A DNA stretch of 5,600 nucleotides, taken from a bacterium. GTDB taxonomy: Bacteria > Actinomycetota > Acidimicrobiia > Acidimicrobiales > Ilumatobacteraceae. The stretch lies in assembly GCA_029978815.1 (NCBI GenBank), contig JAPOIQ010000095.1, positions 1-5,600 of the forward strand, in the 5' to 3' direction. Each line of letters starts with the position of its first letter. Position 1 is the first letter of the stretch. The translations under genes were made by a program, and so were the position numbers. Positions 5,172 through 5,600 of this stretch are shown here, piece by piece. The notes below the pieces were generated by a model. That model did no database searches and was not told the DNA's origin. It saw only the letters and a list, made by a program, of their open reading frames with translations.

Positions 5172-5600
5172 ATGCGACCTAGTCGGACGATGTTTCTCGC
5201 CCCAAAGTGGATTGCCTTCCATCTTTTGGTGCTCGTTGGCTGCATCACTCTGTTTAGTCTCGGTATTTGGCAACTCAGGCGGCTCGATGATCGACAATCG
5301 TTTAACGCCATGATTGAGCAACGATTTGATGAGCCTACGGTTCCTCTCAACATGTTGATTCCTGAAGGAATCGTGAACGACAGCGTCGGGGCAGGAGAAC
5401 TTGCCAGTTCAGTTGAATGGCGAGCCGTAACCGTGTCGGGAACGTACCTTCCTGAGCACGAACTTCGGGTGGTCAATCGCTCACAAAATGGACGAGCGGG
5501 CGACAACCTCGTCGTTCCACTCGAACTTGACGATGGCCGAGTGCTTCTCGTGAGCCGTGGGTTTATTCCGCTCGGTGTCGACGATCCTGAAGTTCCTGCA
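5172..5600 (+). CDS. SURF1-family cytochrome c oxidase assembly protein (partial, N-terminal 143 aa)
   Basis: The open frame runs off the right edge without a stop. It begins with a short basic segment, then a membrane helix (about residues 14-32) ending in the SURF1 signature LGIWQLRRL (30-38). The extracytoplasmic domain follows, with WRAVTVSGTYLPEHELRVVNR (about 77-97), the GRAGDNLVVPL segment (101-111) and LLVSRGFIPLG near the end. The second membrane helix expected at the C-terminus lies outside the window. SURF1 proteins help insert haem a into the aa3-type terminal oxidase, pointing to aerobic respiration. ATG at 5172 is the first start; ATG at 5190 in the same frame is an alternative that keeps the membrane helix. 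Neither has a Shine-Dalgarno. The gene is divergent from the DUF4262 gene. Confidence 0.9.
   Translation, partial: MRPSRTMFLAPKWIAFHLLVLVGCITLFSLGIWQLRRLDDRQSFNAMIEQRFDEPTVPLNMLIPEGIVNDSVGAGELASSVEWRAVTVSGTYLPEHELRVVNRSQNGRAGDNLVVPLELDDGRVLLVSRGFIPLGVDDPEVPA

Noticed and set aside
5117..5506. Minus-strand open frame opposite the SURF1 gene
   Set aside because: The plus-strand frame encodes clear SURF1 motifs; the antisense product looks like random sequence.
1..5600. Mobile element, CRISPR array, phage or defence genes
   Set aside because: No transposase or integrase motifs, no regularly spaced repeats, no terminal inverted repeats and no composition break were seen.

Overview
The window looks like ordinary chromosomal DNA from a free-living, aerobic actinobacterium, possibly one of the Acidimicrobiia. 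The evidence is moderate GC by eye, dense short overlaps between genes, GTG starts, apparently leaderless starts, a SAM-I/SAM-IV-clan riboswitch ahead of metX, and a DNA glycosylase of the 'MPEGLEAE' type. The lineage is inference from protein style, not a search result. I see no mobile element, CRISPR array, phage gene or recent-transfer signature.

Left edge (1-275, minus strand): the first codons of a probably secreted protein run off the window. Before it come a hairpin terminator and tRNA-Gly(GCC). Both the tRNA and the edge gene have the same -10-like box, GGTAGATTC.

Region 276-2992 (minus strand): a probable four-gene transcription unit reads metX (homoserine O-acyltransferase, methionine synthesis), an Fpg/Nei-family base-excision glycosylase, a single-span membrane protein, and a 79-residue conserved-looking protein of unknown function. 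Gaps are 5 and 20 nt, then an 8-nt overlap. The 216-bp leader of metX holds an RNA that folds as a SAM riboswitch: P1, a straight P2, P3 and an 8-bp loop-to-junction pseudoknot. A strong Shine-Dalgarno sequence then fixes a GTG start for metX, much shorter than the longest open frame. If the unit is cotranscribed, SAM levels would tune methionine synthesis and, in part, the downstream genes.

Region 2993-4255 (plus strand): a saccharopine dehydrogenase-family oxidoreductase, divergent from metX. A -10-like box lies 6 nt before its ATG and there is no Shine-Dalgarno, suggesting a leaderless mRNA.

Region 4242-5113 (minus strand): a DUF4262 protein and a DCC-family (DUF393) protein overlap by 4 nt and converge on the dehydrogenase with a 14-bp tail overlap.

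Region 5172-5600 (plus strand): the N-terminal 143 residues of a SURF1-family cytochrome c oxidase assembly protein, cut by the window edge.

Nothing here amounts to a clearly new system. The points most worth following are the riboswitch and its subclass, its possible reach over a DNA-repair gene, and the altered zinc-finger ligands of that glycosylase.
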